A DNA stretch of 6,188 nucleotides from Alphaproteobacteria bacterium (lineage in GTDB: Bacteria; Pseudomonadota; Alphaproteobacteria; ATCC43930; CGMCC-115725), in NCBI GenBank assembly GCA_030037055.1, contig JASHRZ010000590.1, positions 1-6,188 of the forward strand, written 5' to 3'. Position 1 is the stretch's first letter, and the number at the start of each line of letters is the position of its first letter. Below the pieces are notes generated by a model, which saw only the letters and a list, made by a program, of their open reading frames with translations, made no database searches and had not been told where the DNA came from. The position numbers and the translations under genes are program-made. Shown here piece by piece: positions 5,202-6,188 of the stretch.

Positions 5202-5595
5202 GCTGCCCGAGGCCGAGGAGGTCGCGAGACCTTCCGCGACACGGTGGCCGGCGGCGCGCGCGCCGCTTCGACGGCGATCTATTACCTACCGCGCCAGCGC
5301 GAGCTGTCGCGCTGGCATCGCATCGATGCGGCGGGGATCTGGCATTGGTATGCGGGGGCGCCGCTGCTGCTGTCGCTGTGCGAGGCGGGGCGGGCGCAGC
5401 GGCGAGCGGCCGCAGGCGGCGGTGCCCGCGCGCGCCTGGCAGAGCGCGGAGAGCCTTGGCGCCAGGACGCTGCTCGGCTGCACCGTGGCGTCGGGCTTCG
5501 AGTTCGCCGGCTTCGATCTGGTGCCTGAGGGATGGAAACCCGGATGCCGGCCAAGTCTTCGCTGCGTGGGTCCGCTCCGCCCACGCTCAGGATAA
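5202..5595 (+). pseudogene. Broken cupin gene (DUF985/cupin_5 family), start missing and frameshifted
   Basis: Two adjacent frames together spell most of a DUF985 cupin. The first (about 5223-5392) reads RETFRDTVAGGARAASTAIY, then ELSRWHRIDAAGIWHWYAG and APLLLSLCEAG. The second (from 5401) reads GERPQAAVPARAWQSAESLG, then LLGCTVASGFEFAGFDL and VPEGWKPG, ending near 5544 and open to a TAA at 5593-5595. Family members keep these blocks in one frame, with roughly ten to fifteen residues between them that are missing here. The usual first 20 or so residues up to HPEGGWY are also absent; only a garbled GRGG precedes RETF. The Glu normally before IWH is Gly. The first frame is the same as that of the GST, directly after its stop. 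The gene is almost certainly non-functional unless the sequence has errors. The ancestral protein is a beta-barrel cupin of uncertain function. Confidence 0.75.
5564..5586. repeat. GC-rich hairpin, GCGTGGG-N9-CCCACGC
   Basis: A perfect 7-bp inverted repeat (5564-5570 and 5580-5586) with a 9-nt spacer lies right behind the cupin remnant. It shares its last two bases with a second, longer hairpin. No T-run follows on either strand, so it is not a typical intrinsic terminator. It may be part of a dispersed intergenic palindromic element. Confidence 0.5.
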
Positions 5596-5638
5596 GACGA
5601 TTTTCCTCGTGCCGTCCAAAACCCGCCTCATCCTGAGC
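5585..5638. repeat. Long imperfect palindrome with GCTCAGGAT / ATCCTGAGC arms
   Basis: Perfect 9-bp outer arms (5585-5593 and 5630-5638) continue inward as an interrupted stem: AG/CT and CG/CG pairs separated by single A-C mismatches, then TTTT (5601-5604) against AAAA (5618-5621). The CCTCATCCTGAGC wording recalls palindromic intergenic repeats of alphaproteobacterial genomes, but only one copy is present in this window. The element lies between convergent genes and could act as a transcript-end structure. The stop codon of the cupin remnant (5593-5595) lies inside its left arm, so the element may have been inserted at, or recombined with, the cupin 3' end. Confidence 0.5.
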
Positions 5639-5673
5639 TGGCGCGCAGCACGTGCCGGTATGAGAAATCCGCA

Positions 5674-6188
5674 TTAAACCACCACCCCGTCGAGCCAAGC
5701 GATGAGATCGCGCGTGACCTCGTCGCGGTTCAGCTCGTTGAAGAGCTCGTGGCGCGCCTCGGGATAGAAGTGGTGCGCGACGCGCTCGAGGCCGGCGGCG
5801 CGGTAGGCGGCGAGAAGCTGCTCAACGCTTTTGGTGTCGGCGCCGACGGGATCGCGACCGCCGGAAATCACATAGAGCGGCAGCCGCTTCGGAATGCGCG
5901 CCTGGCGCCGCGCCGAGGTAACGTCGCCGAGCGCGTCCAGCAGGTCGATCCAAAGCTGCACTGTGGCGACAAAGCCGCAGAGCGGATCGGCGATGTATTT
6001 GTCGACCTCGGCGGGATCCCGCGACAGCCAGTCGCACGGCGTGCGCGCCGGCGCGAAGGGCTGGTTGAAGGAGCCGAAGCTCAAACCGTGGATGAGCGCG
6101 CTCCTGCCGCGCGCGCCGAGCCGCAGCCGCTCGATCCGCGCCGCCAGCCGCCCCGCCGCCGCTAGCGCGCCGGGCCTGCCGCCCGAGC
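5674..6188 (-). CDS. Alpha/beta hydrolase (monoacylglycerol lipase/lysophospholipase-like, Hydrolase_4), C-terminal 171 residues; 5' end outside window
   Basis: The frame is open from the window edge to a TAA at 5676-5674. The visible part begins GGRPGALAAAGRLAARIERL and continues LIHGLSFGSFNQPFAP, then RTPCDWLSRDPAEVDKYIAD, PLCGFVATVQLWIDLL, YVISGGRDPVG and ARHELFNE. The WLSRD.xEVDxYxxDPLCGF block is typical of serine-aminopeptidase-like (S33, Hydrolase_4) lipases. The catalytic Asp is likely in GGRDPVG (codon 5853-5851) and the catalytic His in ARHELF (codon 5751-5749). The nucleophile Ser elbow lies upstream, beyond 6188. A TTG at 6084 is internal, not the start, since family sequence continues upstream. 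The enzyme should hydrolyse a lipid or other ester; the substrate is unknown. It converges on the cupin remnant and is separated from it by the hairpin elements. No functional link with the other genes is evident. Confidence 0.88.
   Translation of the reverse strand, partial: SGGRPGALAAAGRLAARIERLRLGARGRSALIHGLSFGSFNQPFAPARTPCDWLSRDPAEVDKYIADPLCGFVATVQLWIDLLDALGDVTSARRQARIPKRLPLYVISGGRDPVGADTKSVEQLLAAYRAAGLERVAHHFYPEARHELFNELNRDEVTRDLIAWLDGVVV

Noticed and set aside
5749..6165. A 138-codon plus-strand frame opposite the hydrolase
   Set aside because: It is antisense to conserved hydrolase motifs and has no recognisable protein signature.
1..6188. tRNA, rRNA, CRISPR array, insertion sequence or toxin-antitoxin pair
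   Set aside because: I saw no cloverleaf or TTCGA-type arm in context, no regularly spaced repeats, no transposase motifs with terminal repeats, and no small paired genes of those families.

Overview
The window is GC-rich chromosomal DNA with strong G/C third-position bias. Gene content and order fit an alphaproteobacterium, perhaps Rhodospirillales-like or Hyphomicrobiales-like; this placement is inferred from protein resemblance and the metX-metW pair, because no rRNA or other marker gene is present. It is mostly metabolic housekeeping DNA. I found no phage, CRISPR, toxin-antitoxin, defence or insertion-sequence signature and do not claim an undescribed system. The less ordinary parts are a chorismate mutase with a degenerate regulatory-type C-terminus, a compact divergent promoter, and a decayed block at 4315-5600.

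Layout. On the minus strand (613 to 1, leaving the window) lies a HisC-type aminotransferase, preceded by a chorismate mutase fusion protein (1500 to 616). The two are 2 nt apart and form an aromatic amino acid operon. Region 1501-1649 carries back-to-back divergent promoter candidates. On the plus strand metX (1650-2816) and metW (2813-3475) overlap by 4 nt and form the methionine operon. A SAM-dependent methyltransferase on the minus strand (4248 to 3472) converges on metW, and the two stop codons share one CTAG.

From 4315 to about 5600 there is what looks like a decayed stretch. It holds a gloB (glyoxalase II) remnant without its metal-binding core, an intact YibF-like glutathione S-transferase (4581-5201), and a DUF985-type cupin without its start and with an internal frameshift. 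Two adjacent hairpins (5564-5638) follow in the gap before the 3' part of an alpha/beta hydrolase of the monoacylglycerol lipase/lysophospholipase type (5674 to beyond 6188, minus strand).

How the genes fit together: chorismate mutase makes prephenate, and the aminotransferase can serve aromatic or histidine synthesis. MetX acylates homoserine, and MetW is its usual partner. The shared 150-bp control region could couple methionine and aromatic amino acid expression. The GST and the gloB and cupin remnants suggest a former glutathione/detoxification cluster that has partly eroded.
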